Origin: Thalassospira profundimaris
GTDB lineage: Bacteria > Pseudomonadota > Alphaproteobacteria > Rhodospirillales > Thalassospiraceae
Direction of reading: 5' to 3'
NCBI RefSeq assembly: GCF_003326795.1
Contig: NZ_JPWI01000003.1
Location: 62,001-126,000 of the forward strand
Length of the DNA stretch: 64,000 bases
How positions within the stretch are numbered: position 1 is the stretch's first letter; every line of letters begins with the position of its first letter. The notes under the pieces were generated by a model. It did no database searches, was not told the origin of the DNA, and saw only the letters and a list, made by a program, of their open reading frames with translations. The translations under genes were made by a program, and so were the position numbers. Positions 34,315-43,155 of the stretch are shown here, in pieces.

Positions 34315-35547
34315 ATGCCGGTCAAGCCCATTAAACTGACATTCGAAGGTGCCCATGGGGCCGAACTGGCCGCAAGGCTGGATTTGCCGGTGGGGCCCGT
34401 GCGGGCCTATGCGTTGTTTGCCCATTGTTTCACCTGTAGCAAGGATTTAACCGCGGCACGCAAAATCGCCCAGTCCCTGACCTTGCAGGGGATTGGTGTG
34501 TTGCGGTTTGATTTTACCGGGCTTGGCGGTTCGGGCGGGGATTTCTCGTCGACCAATTTCACCTCCAACCTTGAAGATCTGCGGCGCGCGGCGGATTTTA
34601 TGCGGCATGAATTTGCGGCCCCCAGACTTCTGATCGGCCATTCACTGGGCGGGGCGGCGGTTCTGGCCGTTGCCGATAGCGTGCCCGAAGCAACCGCCGT
34701 GGCAACTATTGCCGCACCTGCCGATGTCGAACATGTGACGCATAATTTTGATGGTTATCTTGATGATATCGAACGCGACGGGCAGGCGGAGGTATCACTG
34801 GGCGGGCGACCCTTTGTGATCAAGCGCCAGTTTGTCGAAGATCTGCGTCATCACAGTGTCGAAGCCGCAGTTGGCAAATTGCACAAGGCGTTGCTGGTGC
34901 TCCACGCGCCAATGGATCAGACCGTCGGGATCGAAAATGCCGGGCGGATTTATGATGCGGCCAAACATCCCAAAAGCTATGTCTCGCTTGATAGTGCCGA
35001 CCATCTTTTGCGCAATCCTGATGACGCCGAATATGCAGCAAACGTCATTGCGGCATGGGCGAAACGCTATCTTCCCGACGATACGCCCGAGCAGCCGGAA
35101 GTGTCCGAAGGTGTGGTGGTGCGCGAGACCGGCCTTGGCAAATTCCAGTCGATGGTGATTGCCGGGCAGCACCGCATGATTGCCGATGAACCGGAAAATG
35201 TCGGTGGCTTTGACAGCGGCCCGTCTCCCTATGATTTTCTGTCAGCCGCCCTTGGTTCCTGCACGGTAATGACGCTGCGACTTTATGCCGATCAGAAGCA
35301 GATCCCGCTTGATAGTGTCCGGGTTGAAGTCCGTCACGAAAAAATCCATGCCGAAGACTGTGCAGAATGCGCCGGAAAACCGGTGTCGAAGTCGGGCAAG
35401 ATTGATCGGTTTGAACGCCTGATTACGCTTCATGGCGATTTCACCGATGACGTGCGCACAAGGCTTCTTGAAATTGCCGATAAATGCCCGGTTCACAGAA
35501 CACTTGAAGCCAGTTCCGTGATTGTGACACAGGAACATTCGGCCTGA
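34315..35547 (+). CDS. Alpha/beta hydrolase fused to an OsmC-family domain
   Basis: A 410-residue bifunctional protein. Residues 1-255 are an alpha/beta hydrolase with the nucleophile in LIGHSLGGAAV, and Asp/His in HAPMDQTVG and SADHLL. Residues about 270-405 form an OsmC/YhfA-type domain, with the redox cysteines in ALGSCTVMTLRLYAD and NKCPVHRTLE-like ADKCPVHRTLE. OsmC proteins reduce organic hydroperoxides. This fusion is widespread in proteobacteria, and its substrate is unclear. Start ATG 34315 follows GGAGAG; the longer open frame to 34096 runs into the neighbouring GNAT gene and is rejected. A terminator follows. Confidence 0.9.
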   Translation: MPVKPIKLTFEGAHGAELAARLDLPVGPVRAYALFAHCFTCSKDLTAARKIAQSLTLQGIGVLRFDFTGLGGSGGDFSSTNFTSNLEDLRRAADFMRHEFAAPRLLIGHSLGGAAVLAVADSVPEATAVATIAAPADVEHVTHNFDGYLDDIERDGQAEVSLGGRPFVIKRQFVEDLRHHSVEAAVGKLHKALLVLHAPMDQTVGIENAGRIYDAAKHPKSYVSLDSADHLLRNPDDAEYAANVIAAWAKRYLPDDTPEQPEVSEGVVVRETGLGKFQSMVIAGQHRMIADEPENVGGFDSGPSPYDFLSAALGSCTVMTLRLYADQKQIPLDSVRVEVRHEKIHAEDCAECAGKPVSKSGKIDRFERLITLHGDFTDDVRTRLLEIADKCPVHRTLEASSVIVTQEHSA

Positions 35548-35557
35548 GTGCGAAAAC

Positions 35558-35596
35558 AAAAACGCCCGGCATACATTCCATATGCCGGGCGTTTTG
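35558..35596. terminator. Bidirectional intrinsic terminator
   Basis: AACGCCCGGCATA (35561-35573) pairs with TATGCCGGGCGTT (35581-35593) around a 7-base loop, with A and T tails on either side. It separates the hydrolase-OsmC gene from the convergent ten-gene minus-strand set. Confidence 0.88.
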
Positions 35597-35613
35597 TGAT
35601 GATATCGATCAGA

Positions 35614-35961
35614 TTACGGTTTTGCCGCAACGATGATGAATTCAACAAGGTAATCCGGGGTGGCAAGCTTCGCTTCGCCGCATGCACGTGCCGGGGTGTG
35701 ACCCTGCGGAACCCATGCGTCCCAGATTTCGTTCATTGCGGCGAAATCTTTCATGTCAGCCAGCCAGATGGTGGTCGACAGGATGTTTTCCTTGCTCGAA
35801 CCGCATTCGGCCAGAAGCGCGTCTACCTTTGCCAGGCATTCTTTGGTCTGGTTGGTAACGTCGCTGCCCGGTTCGCCGACCTGACCAGCAAGATAGATGG
35901 TGTTGCCATGAACAACGGCCTGGCTCATACGCGGGCCGGTGTGGAAACGTTGAACGCTCAT
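35614..35961 (-). CDS. RidA-family protein (second copy)
   Basis: A 115-residue RidA/YjgF-like protein, shorter and divergent from the copy at 24277. The carboxylate-binding arginine can be placed in GHTPARACGEAKLATPDYLVE, with the cysteine typical of the Rid4-7 subgroups. The start ATG 35961 has AAAGGAGAG 5 bases ahead. It is the last gene of the long minus-strand set and may remove imines produced by the FAD amine oxidase encoded upstream. Confidence 0.85.
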   Translation of the reverse strand: MSVQRFHTGPRMSQAVVHGNTIYLAGQVGEPGSDVTNQTKECLAKVDALLAECGSSKENILSTTIWLADMKDFAAMNEIWDAWVPQGHTPARACGEAKLATPDYLVEFIIVAAKP

Positions 35962-36003
35962 GAAGCTCTCCTTTGGTGACAAAATTGAATAATTTATTCG
36001 GGT

Positions 36004-37290
36004 TTAGCTACCACGCTTTTGCACGCCGCACCAGTCAGCAATGAACAGGGCAAGCACTTCGGTAACTTCCATCATGGATGCGATTGAAACCCGTTCGTCA
36101 ATGCCATGAATTCGTTCGGCTTTTGGGCCATAACAGGTTGCCGGAATGTTACCGTAAATCTGGAAAAAACGGGCATCTGTGGTCGCAGTCGAGGCATAGT
36201 TTTTGATCGCGTTTCCGGTGACTTCCTGATGGATGTCGCCAATCATCGTCATCATCGGATGATTGACATCCATTTCGCATCCTTCGGCCTGAAAACCGCG
36301 ATAGGTGATCTCGATCTTGGCACCCTTGCAGGACGGATGATTATCAAGCGCGCTTTGTTTCACCGCCTCGATGGTTTCGCGCACTTTTTCAAGTTCCATC
36401 CCCGGATAGAAACCAACCCGGATATCAGCCGTGCAAACCGGCGGTACGGTTGATGCCCATTCGCCGCCCTCGATCTTGCCAAGGTTGAAGTTCACGGGGT
36501 GAACATGCGCCCCGTATGCACAATGCCGGTCCGTCGGATGGTTCCAGATATCCTCGACCTCCTTAAGGACTTCAAAGAAGCCAAATGCGGCTTCAATGGC
36601 GTTGCTTCCGGCTGAGGTATCAAGAACATGGGCGGGGCTTCCCGAAACATGGATCTGGAACCACATCACGCCAAGCTGTGCGGTCATAAGTGTCTGGTTA
36701 AACGGTTCAGGGATGATTGCACAATCGGCACGATATCCGGCATGAAGACAGGCAAGCGCGCCGTTGCCGGTACATTCTTCCTCGATCACCGATTGCAGGG
36801 TAACCGGGGCAGCGGGTTCAAGCCCGATATCGTGCAGGGCCTGAAGGGCATGGCAATAGGCAATGATACCGGCCTTCATGTCGCCCGCACCGCGCCCATA
36901 AAGCCAGTCACCATCAACATACGGATCAAACGGTCCGCGACGCCATTGTTCAACCGGTCCGGTCGGTACAACATCCATATGCCCGTTGAGGATCAGACTT
37001 CTTCCCGTCGGGTTTTGCGGTCGATGCAGGCCAACCACATTTTCGCGCCCGTCATAATTTTCGATTACGGGCGGGGAGAAGCCGGGTTGATCCCGCAGGG
37101 CTTCGATATCGATTGTGACGCGTTCGACATCCAGTCCCATTTTGGCAAACTGTTCGGCGATCCAGTCCTGCGCCGATGCTTCGTTGCCCAGAAGGCTGTC
37201 GTGACGCACCAGCGCGCAAAGATCATCAACCGCCGCAGATGTGCGCTCTGCTACGGCCTTGCGAAGGGCGGCGCGATCAAAACCGGTCAT
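36004..37290 (-). CDS. M20-family deacylase (ArgE/DapE-like)
   Basis: A 428-residue zinc-dependent amidohydrolase. The metal-ligand motifs are LNGHMDVVPTG, GRGAGDMKAG and the catalytic EEE of VIEEECTGNG. The middle dimerisation domain and the last histidine (ERIHGIDERV) are present. It belongs to the ArgE/DapE group, which removes acyl groups from amino acids. ATG 37290 has GGAGAAGAC upstream. In a set with an acetylpolyamine amidohydrolase and amine oxidase, it probably deacylates an imported N-acyl compound. Confidence 0.87.
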   Translation of the reverse strand: MTGFDRAALRKAVAERTSAAVDDLCALVRHDSLLGNEASAQDWIAEQFAKMGLDVERVTIDIEALRDQPGFSPPVIENYDGRENVVGLHRPQNPTGRSLILNGHMDVVPTGPVEQWRRGPFDPYVDGDWLYGRGAGDMKAGIIAYCHALQALHDIGLEPAAPVTLQSVIEEECTGNGALACLHAGYRADCAIIPEPFNQTLMTAQLGVMWFQIHVSGSPAHVLDTSAGSNAIEAAFGFFEVLKEVEDIWNHPTDRHCAYGAHVHPVNFNLGKIEGGEWASTVPPVCTADIRVGFYPGMELEKVRETIEAVKQSALDNHPSCKGAKIEITYRGFQAEGCEMDVNHPMMTMIGDIHQEVTGNAIKNYASTATTDARFFQIYGNIPATCYGPKAERIHGIDERVSIASMMEVTEVLALFIADWCGVQKRGS

Positions 37291-37341
37291 AGTGTCTTCT
37301 CCGTTCAGGCAAGGCATGGTAGCCGATTGCCTGTGTCGTCA

Positions 37342-38487
37342 TCATTTGCCAGTGGCAAGGGTCGGTCGGGTGGCCGAAAGGGCATCCTTGGTCACGCCAA
37401 GCTTATCCATATGGGGCGGGACGCCATCGCCACAAATCAGGCTTGCGGCATATTCACCCATGGCGGGTGCCGTCTGAATGCCATAGCCGCCCTGACCGGC
37501 AAGCCAGTAAAACCCGTTTTCGTCCGCATCAAAGCCGGAAACCGGATCACCATCGGCAAAGAAGCTGCGCAGTCCGGCCCATGATTCACCGGGGCGACGC
37601 ACAACAACATTGGTCGCCGTCATCAGGCGGTCAATGGCAATGGCGATATCAAGTTCTTCGGGCTGAACATCATGGGGTTCGGTCGGTGTCTTATCGGCTG
37701 GCGATACCAGCAAACGACCGGCGTCTTCCTTGAAGTAAAGGGACTCATCAAGGGCTGCGACCATGGGCATTCCATGGATGTTGATATCTGCCGGGGCATC
37801 AATCATTACGGCCGTTCTGCGCTTGGGAACGATGCCAAGCGGTTTGACACCAGCCTTGGTTGCGATGTCATCGGCCCATGCGCCTGCGGCATTCACAACG
37901 ATATCACCCCCATAAACCGAACCGTTGGCAAGCGTGACCTGCCATTTTCCATCGGCCTTGGTGATTGAATGCACGTCGGCCTTGGTGACAAGCGTTCCGC
38001 CATTGGCTTTGAACTGACGGATAAAGCCCCAATGCAGCGCGTGAACATCGATGTCCATGGCATCGGTTTCATGGGCGCCCTTGCCAATCAGATCGATATT
38101 AAGGATCGGAACTATTTCCTTGAGTTCCGCAGGGCTTAATTCTGTGAAAGTGGCCCCGTTGGCGCGTCCTTCGGAAATCAGTGCATCCAGTTCGGCTTCT
38201 TCGCCCGGGGCTGCATACATCACGATCCCGCGTGGGGCCAGGATCGGGTTCTCGGTGAAACCGGCTGGCGGGTTCAAAAAGAAGTCCCGGCTGGCGGTTG
38301 ACATCTTGCGAATGATCTTGGGGCCATAGGTCTCGCTATAAAGGGCGGCGGATCGACCGGTGCTGTGATAGCCAGGCTGATCTTCGCGTTCGAGAACCGT
38401 GACGGATTTTCCCGCTTTTGCCAGAAAATATGCAGCCGACATACCGGCAATGCCGCCGCCAATAATCAGGATGTCTGAATGGGTCAT
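37342..38487 (-). CDS. FAD-dependent amine/D-amino acid oxidoreductase (DadA-like)
   Basis: A 381-residue DAO-fold flavoprotein. The dinucleotide-binding motif is IIGGGIAGMSAAYFLAKAG near residue 6, and the C-terminal FAD contact is YWLAGQGGYGIQTAPAMGEYA. It resembles the glycine/D-amino acid oxidase group and the L-2-hydroxyglutarate oxidase-like branch. Its start overlaps the end of the deacetylase gene by 4 bases, so the two are coupled. Likely substrate: an amine or N-substituted amino acid from the same operon. Confidence 0.85.
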   Translation of the reverse strand: MTHSDILIIGGGIAGMSAAYFLAKAGKSVTVLEREDQPGYHSTGRSAALYSETYGPKIIRKMSTASRDFFLNPPAGFTENPILAPRGIVMYAAPGEEAELDALISEGRANGATFTELSPAELKEIVPILNIDLIGKGAHETDAMDIDVHALHWGFIRQFKANGGTLVTKADVHSITKADGKWQVTLANGSVYGGDIVVNAAGAWADDIATKAGVKPLGIVPKRRTAVMIDAPADINIHGMPMVAALDESLYFKEDAGRLLVSPADKTPTEPHDVQPEELDIAIAIDRLMTATNVVVRRPGESWAGLRSFFADGDPVSGFDADENGFYWLAGQGGYGIQTAPAMGEYAASLICGDGVPPHMDKLGVTKDALSATRPTLATGK

Positions 38488-39542
38488 TTGGGGCCTTCTG
38501 ATAACGTGGTGTTCTTGTTGGTGACGCCAAAGGCGCTGAGGAATTGATACAGGTTTTCTGCCAGCGTGGAACTGACATAACCACCTTCCTGCACTATCAC
38601 GGTTGGGCAGGTAAGGGTGCCAATTTTTTCACCGATTTTCGAAAAACCATCGGGGCTGACAGCAAGCCCGCCGAACGGATCATCACGGGACGCATCAAGA
38701 CCAAGCGCAACCACAACTGCATCCGCCCCGAAATCGTCAATCGCTGCCATGGCGCGATCAAGTGCTTCGAGAAATACCGCATCGCCGCTGCCCAGTGGCA
38801 GGGGATAGTTTCTGTTAAATCCATGGCCTTCCTGTGCACCGGTTTCCTCTGCGTGGCCCCAGAAAAATGGATAAAAATCCATGGGATCAGCATGGATCGA
38901 AAGGGTCATGACATCGGCGCGGTCATAGAAGATATGCTGCGTACCATTGCCGTGATGCAGATCGACATCAAGGATCGCCACCCGGTCATATTTCGCACGC
39001 AGCTCCTGTGCGGCAATTGCGCTGTTGTTCAGATAGCAAAATCCGCCGGCGATATTGCCACTCGCGTGATGGCCGGGCGGACGACACAGGGCATAGGCCG
39101 CATGCGCGCCCTTGTCGCGGACGTGGCGGGCGGCTGAAATCGCGGTCTGGGCACTGGCATAGGCCGAATGCCAGGTGGTTTCCGATACCGGACAGGATGT
39201 GTCGCCCAGATGAAAACCGGCCTTGCCCGTATGGTGGCGCGGGTAGGGGCCATTGCGGTCAAACGGATGGATATTGGGGACCACCAGTTCCGATCCGCCC
39301 GCCTCACGCCATTCCCGATAGATGGTTTGCAGAAAGTCCAGATATTGCTCATCGTGAATGGCGGCAATCGGTGCCATACCGGCATCATCGGGCGCGCGAA
39401 GTTCAAGGCCCAGCCGCGATACCGCCGTGCGCAGAATATCGGCGCGTTCGGGGACTTCGGGGATCGGCTTTTTCTCACCCGCGACAATGAATGTCTTGCC
39501 GTGATGACGTAACTGATCGTCTGAGAAATAGGCATGCATCAT
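38484..39542 (-). CDS. aphA: Acetylpolyamine amidohydrolase (histone deacetylase family)
   Basis: A 352-residue class II HDAC-like enzyme. Motifs are RPPGHHA (tandem catalytic histidines), DVDLHHGNGTQ and HADP (zinc ligands Asp, His), and GLDASRDDPFGG. Bacterial members of this type (AphA/APAH) deacetylate acetylputrescine and acetylcadaverine. Two adjacent ATG codons (39542, 39539) are possible starts. It is coupled to the flavin oxidase gene. It links the operon to acetylated polyamines, which matches the PotABCD-type transporter. Confidence 0.87.
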   Translation of the reverse strand: MMHAYFSDDQLRHHGKTFIVAGEKKPIPEVPERADILRTAVSRLGLELRAPDDAGMAPIAAIHDEQYLDFLQTIYREWREAGGSELVVPNIHPFDRNGPYPRHHTGKAGFHLGDTSCPVSETTWHSAYASAQTAISAARHVRDKGAHAAYALCRPPGHHASGNIAGGFCYLNNSAIAAQELRAKYDRVAILDVDLHHGNGTQHIFYDRADVMTLSIHADPMDFYPFFWGHAEETGAQEGHGFNRNYPLPLGSGDAVFLEALDRAMAAIDDFGADAVVVALGLDASRDDPFGGLAVSPDGFSKIGEKIGTLTCPTVIVQEGGYVSSTLAENLYQFLSAFGVTNKNTTLSEGPK

Positions 39543-39609
39543 CGCTGCCGCCTTTCACTTTGTGCGTGGTCAAACGGTTGTGGCTTTGTGTCTTCAGTTG
39601 TGTGTCGAA

Positions 39610-40539
39610 CTAAAAGGCGACCTTGTCGGCACCTTTCAGTCCCAAAATCGCGCGCGCCTCGTCGGGGGTTGCGATTTCAAGTGACAACCCGTCCAGAACT
39701 TCGCGAATTTTGCGAACCTGAGATGCGTTGTCGGGCGCAAGTTCGCCCTTGCGCAGATAAAGATTGTCTTCAAGGCCGACCCGGACATTGCCACCCATGG
39801 CGGCTGCCATACTGGCAAGCGGCATCTGATGACGACCAGCCCCCAGAACCGAGAAATGGTACTGGTCACCAAACAGCTTGTCGGCAGTGCGTTTCAGATG
39901 GGCAAGGTTGTCGGGATCAGCCCCGATGCCGCCCAGAACGCCCAGCACAAACTGGATAAAGATCGGCCCCTTGATCAGACCCCGGTCGACAAAATGGGCA
40001 AGGGTATAAAGATGGCCGACGTCATAGCATTCAAACTCGAACCGCGTGCCGTTGGCTTCGCCCAGATCGGCCAGAATGGTCTCGATGTCCGAAAACGTGT
40101 TCTTGAAAACAAAGTCGCGGCTGTTTTCAATAAACTCCGGCTCCCAGTCATGTTTCCATTCTGTACGGCTGGCAAGCGCCGGGAACAGGCCGAAATTCAT
40201 CGTGCCCATATTCAGCGATGCCATTTCCGGCGCAGCATGACTGGCCGCTCGAATGCGGTCCTTGACTGTCATGGTCATGCCGCCGCCGGTCGATATGTTG
40301 ATTACTGCATCGGTTGCGGCCTTGATCCTGGGCAGGAATTCCATGAACAGATCCGGTTCGGGACTTGGAAATCCGGTCTGCGGGTCACGGGCATGCAGAT
40401 GCAGGATCGACGCCCCGGCATTGGCCGCATCAATGGCCTGCTGTGCGATCTCGTCCGGGGTGATGGGCAGATGCGGGCTCATGGATGGTGTATGCACCGA
40501 TCCGGTCACCGCGCAGGTGATGATAACTTTGCGGCTCAT
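39610..40539 (-). CDS. Beta-keto acid cleavage enzyme (BKACE, Kce-like)
   Basis: A 309-residue TIM-barrel zinc enzyme. It starts with KVIITCAVTGSVHTPSMSPHLP, and the metal motif is ILHLHARDPQTG (two histidines), characteristic of BKACE (DUF849). Members condense a beta-keto acid with acetyl-CoA, releasing acetoacetate and a new CoA ester. The gene overlaps the aminotransferase gene by 4 bases (ATGA), so the aminotransferase product, probably a beta-keto acid, is its likely substrate. Confidence 0.9.
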   Translation of the reverse strand: MSRKVIITCAVTGSVHTPSMSPHLPITPDEIAQQAIDAANAGASILHLHARDPQTGFPSPEPDLFMEFLPRIKAATDAVINISTGGGMTMTVKDRIRAASHAAPEMASLNMGTMNFGLFPALASRTEWKHDWEPEFIENSRDFVFKNTFSDIETILADLGEANGTRFEFECYDVGHLYTLAHFVDRGLIKGPIFIQFVLGVLGGIGADPDNLAHLKRTADKLFGDQYHFSVLGAGRHQMPLASMAAAMGGNVRVGLEDNLYLRKGELAPDNASQVRKIREVLDGLSLEIATPDEARAILGLKGADKVAF

Positions 40540-41912
40540 GAAAACGCTCCGGCGGTGGCAAGTTCGTCCTGAAGTTCGACAAGGGCGGCGCGCAGCGGCA
40601 CCAGAATGTCGTCGAACTGTTCGGGCTTGATCGTCATGGGCGGGCAGACCATGACATGGTCGCCGCGATATCCGCCGCGTGTGCGACGCCAGTAAATGAT
40701 CAGCCCCTTGTCATAGGCAATGTCAACCAGACGGGCAGCCGCCATATGTTTGGGGTCAATCGGCTCCATGGATGTGCGATCCTTGACCAGCTCGACCGCC
40801 AGCAACAATCCCTTGCCGCGCACATCACCTATCATGGTGAATTCGTCCGACAGCTTGGAAAGTTCGGCCTTCAATGCCGCACCGCTGGCGGCTGCATTTT
40901 CAAGCAGGCCGTCTTCGTCAATCACATCAAGAACCGCATTGCCCGCCGCACAGGCCAGCGGATTACCGGCATAGGTGTAACCATGGATAAACCCGCCATG
41001 ATCGAGAACCGGGCCGACAATGCGATCAGGCGCAATCATTGCACCCAGCGGGGCATAACCTGCTGCCAGTCCCTTTGACACGGCAAGGATATCAGGCGTG
41101 ATGCCCCAATGTTCGCAGGCAAAATATTTACCGGTACGACCGGCCCCGGTCATGACCTCGTCATAAATCAGAAGAATGCCGTATTGATCGCAAATCTCGC
41201 GAATGCGGCCATAGTAACTATCAGGGGCAACAAGTGCCCCGGTCGCAGCCCCACCCACCGGTTCCATGATGAAACCAAGAACGGTTTCCGGGCCCTGTTT
41301 GATGATCTCGGCTTCCAGCATATTGGCATATTTGATGCCGCGATCATGATCGGACAGATCATCACGATCCAGATAACAGGTCGGTGCGGGGATTTTCGGC
41401 TGATCCACCATCATCGGGGCAAATGGCGCATGCATCGGCGTATAACCGGTCAGGGCCAGTGCGCCAAGGGTCGATCCATGGTAGCTCGGGAACCGCGAGA
41501 TGATCTTGGTGCGTTGTGCCTGACCTTTGGCCAGTGCATATTGACGGGCAAGCTTGATGCAGCTTTCAACCGCCTCTGACCCACCCGAAACAAAGAATAC
41601 CCGTTCAAGATCGCCCGGTGCCCGTTCTGCCAGTCGCCAGGCAAGGTTTTCGGCCGCATCATTTTCGAAATGCAGGCGATAGGCGAAGCTTGCCTTTTCA
41701 AGCTGGGCATTCATTGCGGCAATCACGCGCGGGTCGCTATGGCCGATATTGCTGACCATCGCCCCGCTGGATGCATCGATATAGCGTTTGCCATCGACGT
41801 CCCACATGTAAACGCCTTCGGCACGGTCGATCAGCGGACGACGCGACCGGCTTTGATAGAACAGACGGGACTCCCGGTTATGACCGACCGGGCTTTTGAT
41901 ATCATGCGTCAT
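40536..41912 (-). CDS. Class III aminotransferase
   Basis: A 458-residue PLP aminotransferase of the omega-amino acid type. The PLP lysine is in LAVSKGLAAGYAPLGAM; the cofactor-contacting LIYDEVMTGAGRTGKYF precedes it. Such enzymes act on beta-alanine, taurine, GABA or diamines. Coupling to BKACE suggests a beta-amino acid or an amine whose ketoacid product is a beta-keto acid. It lies 35 bases after the ABC ATPase gene, in the same operon. Confidence 0.9.
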   Translation of the reverse strand: MTHDIKSPVGHNRESRLFYQSRSRRPLIDRAEGVYMWDVDGKRYIDASSGAMVSNIGHSDPRVIAAMNAQLEKASFAYRLHFENDAAENLAWRLAERAPGDLERVFFVSGGSEAVESCIKLARQYALAKGQAQRTKIISRFPSYHGSTLGALALTGYTPMHAPFAPMMVDQPKIPAPTCYLDRDDLSDHDRGIKYANMLEAEIIKQGPETVLGFIMEPVGGAATGALVAPDSYYGRIREICDQYGILLIYDEVMTGAGRTGKYFACEHWGITPDILAVSKGLAAGYAPLGAMIAPDRIVGPVLDHGGFIHGYTYAGNPLACAAGNAVLDVIDEDGLLENAAASGAALKAELSKLSDEFTMIGDVRGKGLLLAVELVKDRTSMEPIDPKHMAAARLVDIAYDKGLIIYWRRTRGGYRGDHVMVCPPMTIKPEQFDDILVPLRAALVELQDELATAGAFS

Positions 41913-41947
41913 TTATGGTGGCTCTCCTGAACCGGTATCAGTGATCC

Positions 41948-43045
41948 TTAGTCCTGATGACCGGGCAACAACACACAATTACGTGCCGCGATATGCATAT
42001 AGATATCGGCACCTTCCTGATGGGGCCGGGCATCAATCGGGTTGATGACCTGCCAGTCGCGGCCATTGGCCTCGACGAAATAACGGGCCTGCTGGCCAAG
42101 ATAATCGACTGTTTTGATCTTGCCGGGAATAGCGATAACGCCGTCACCGGAACCATTTTGATCAGACAGTTCAATTTTTTCCGCGCGCACGACGGCACGC
42201 ACATCTTTGGACCCATTGGCCTTGGCGGTTTGCTCGGTCGTGGTCAGAAGTGTCTCGCCACTTTTAAGACTGACACGTGTGAAACCTGCATCCGGGCTGC
42301 CAAGGTTTGCCGGGATTATGTTGGAATGGCCAAGGAAGTCGGCAACAAATGCTGATGCGGGATTGTTGTAAACATCCTGCGGTGCGCCTTCCTGCTCGAC
42401 AATGCCGTTATTCATGACAACCAGCTTGTCAGACATCGCCAATGCTTCGGACTGATCATGGGTAACAAATACGGTGGCAACGCCCAGTTCACGCTGAATG
42501 CGTTTGAGCTCGACCCGCATTTCTTCGCGCAGGTTGGCATCAAGGGCCGAAAGGGGTTCATCAAGCAGCAAAACATCGGGTTCGATCACAATGGCACGCG
42601 CTAGCGCAATGCGCTGTTGCTGACCACCGGAAAGCTGATTGGGATAACGTTCCGCAACATGGGGAAGCTGCACCAGATCAAGCGCCTGATTGACCTTCTT
42701 TGCGATGTCGGCCTTGGCGACTTTGCGATATTTCAGGCCAAAGGCGATATTGTCAAAAATCGTCTTGTGCGGGAACAGGGCATAGTTCTGAAACACAAGA
42801 CCAAGATTGCGCTTGTGGATCGGCAGGCTGTTGACCCGTTTGCCCCGGATCATCAAATCGCCTTCGGTAATATCGGTCAGACCCGCGATCATGCGCAATG
42901 TCGTGGTTTTGCCACAGCCCGACGGGCCGAGAAAGGTGACAAAGCTGTTATCGGGCACGGTCAGGTCCATGCGTTTGACCGCCGTGAATTCCCCGTAACG
43001 CTTGACGACATTTTGAAGTTCAACGGCGTTGGATGTGTCTGCCAT
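41948..43045 (-). CDS. potA: ABC transporter ATP-binding protein, PotA-like
   Basis: A 365-residue ATPase of the spermidine/putrescine (PotA) importer type. Walker A GPSGCGKTT, signature LSGGQQQR, Walker B VLLLDEPLSALD and the H-loop VFVTHDQSEAL are intact, followed by a C-terminal TOBE domain. ATG 43045 is the start; an upstream alternative would add 29 residues of non-conserved sequence. The start lies 110 bases after the binding-protein gene, with a hairpin between them. Confidence 0.9.
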   Translation of the reverse strand: MADTSNAVELQNVVKRYGEFTAVKRMDLTVPDNSFVTFLGPSGCGKTTTLRMIAGLTDITEGDLMIRGKRVNSLPIHKRNLGLVFQNYALFPHKTIFDNIAFGLKYRKVAKADIAKKVNQALDLVQLPHVAERYPNQLSGGQQQRIALARAIVIEPDVLLLDEPLSALDANLREEMRVELKRIQRELGVATVFVTHDQSEALAMSDKLVVMNNGIVEQEGAPQDVYNNPASAFVADFLGHSNIIPANLGSPDAGFTRVSLKSGETLLTTTEQTAKANGSKDVRAVVRAEKIELSDQNGSGDGVIAIPGKIKTVDYLGQQARYFVEANGRDWQVINPIDARPHQEGADIYMHIAARNCVLLPGHQD

Positions 43046-43098
43046 TGTGTTTAATACCCTGTCAGAATAAAGGTGCCCGCCCAAAAAGGTTGGGCAAA

Positions 43099-43133
43099 TG
43101 TGTCCTGGCCGGTTGTGCGAAGGCCAGGACACA
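43099..43133 (-). promoter_or_regulatory. Intercistronic hairpin after the ABC binding-protein gene
   Basis: TGTGTCCTGGCC (43099-43110) and GGCCAGGACACA (43122-43133) form a perfect 12-base stem with an 11-base loop. A second smaller stem-loop (GCCCAA with TTGGGC, around 43080-43098) follows on the transcript. It has no clean T-run directly after the stem. Similar hairpins downstream of binding-protein genes stabilise their part of the message or reduce read-through. Confidence 0.6.
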
Positions 43134-43155
43134 GGATCAGGTGCGCAAGGCGGGA

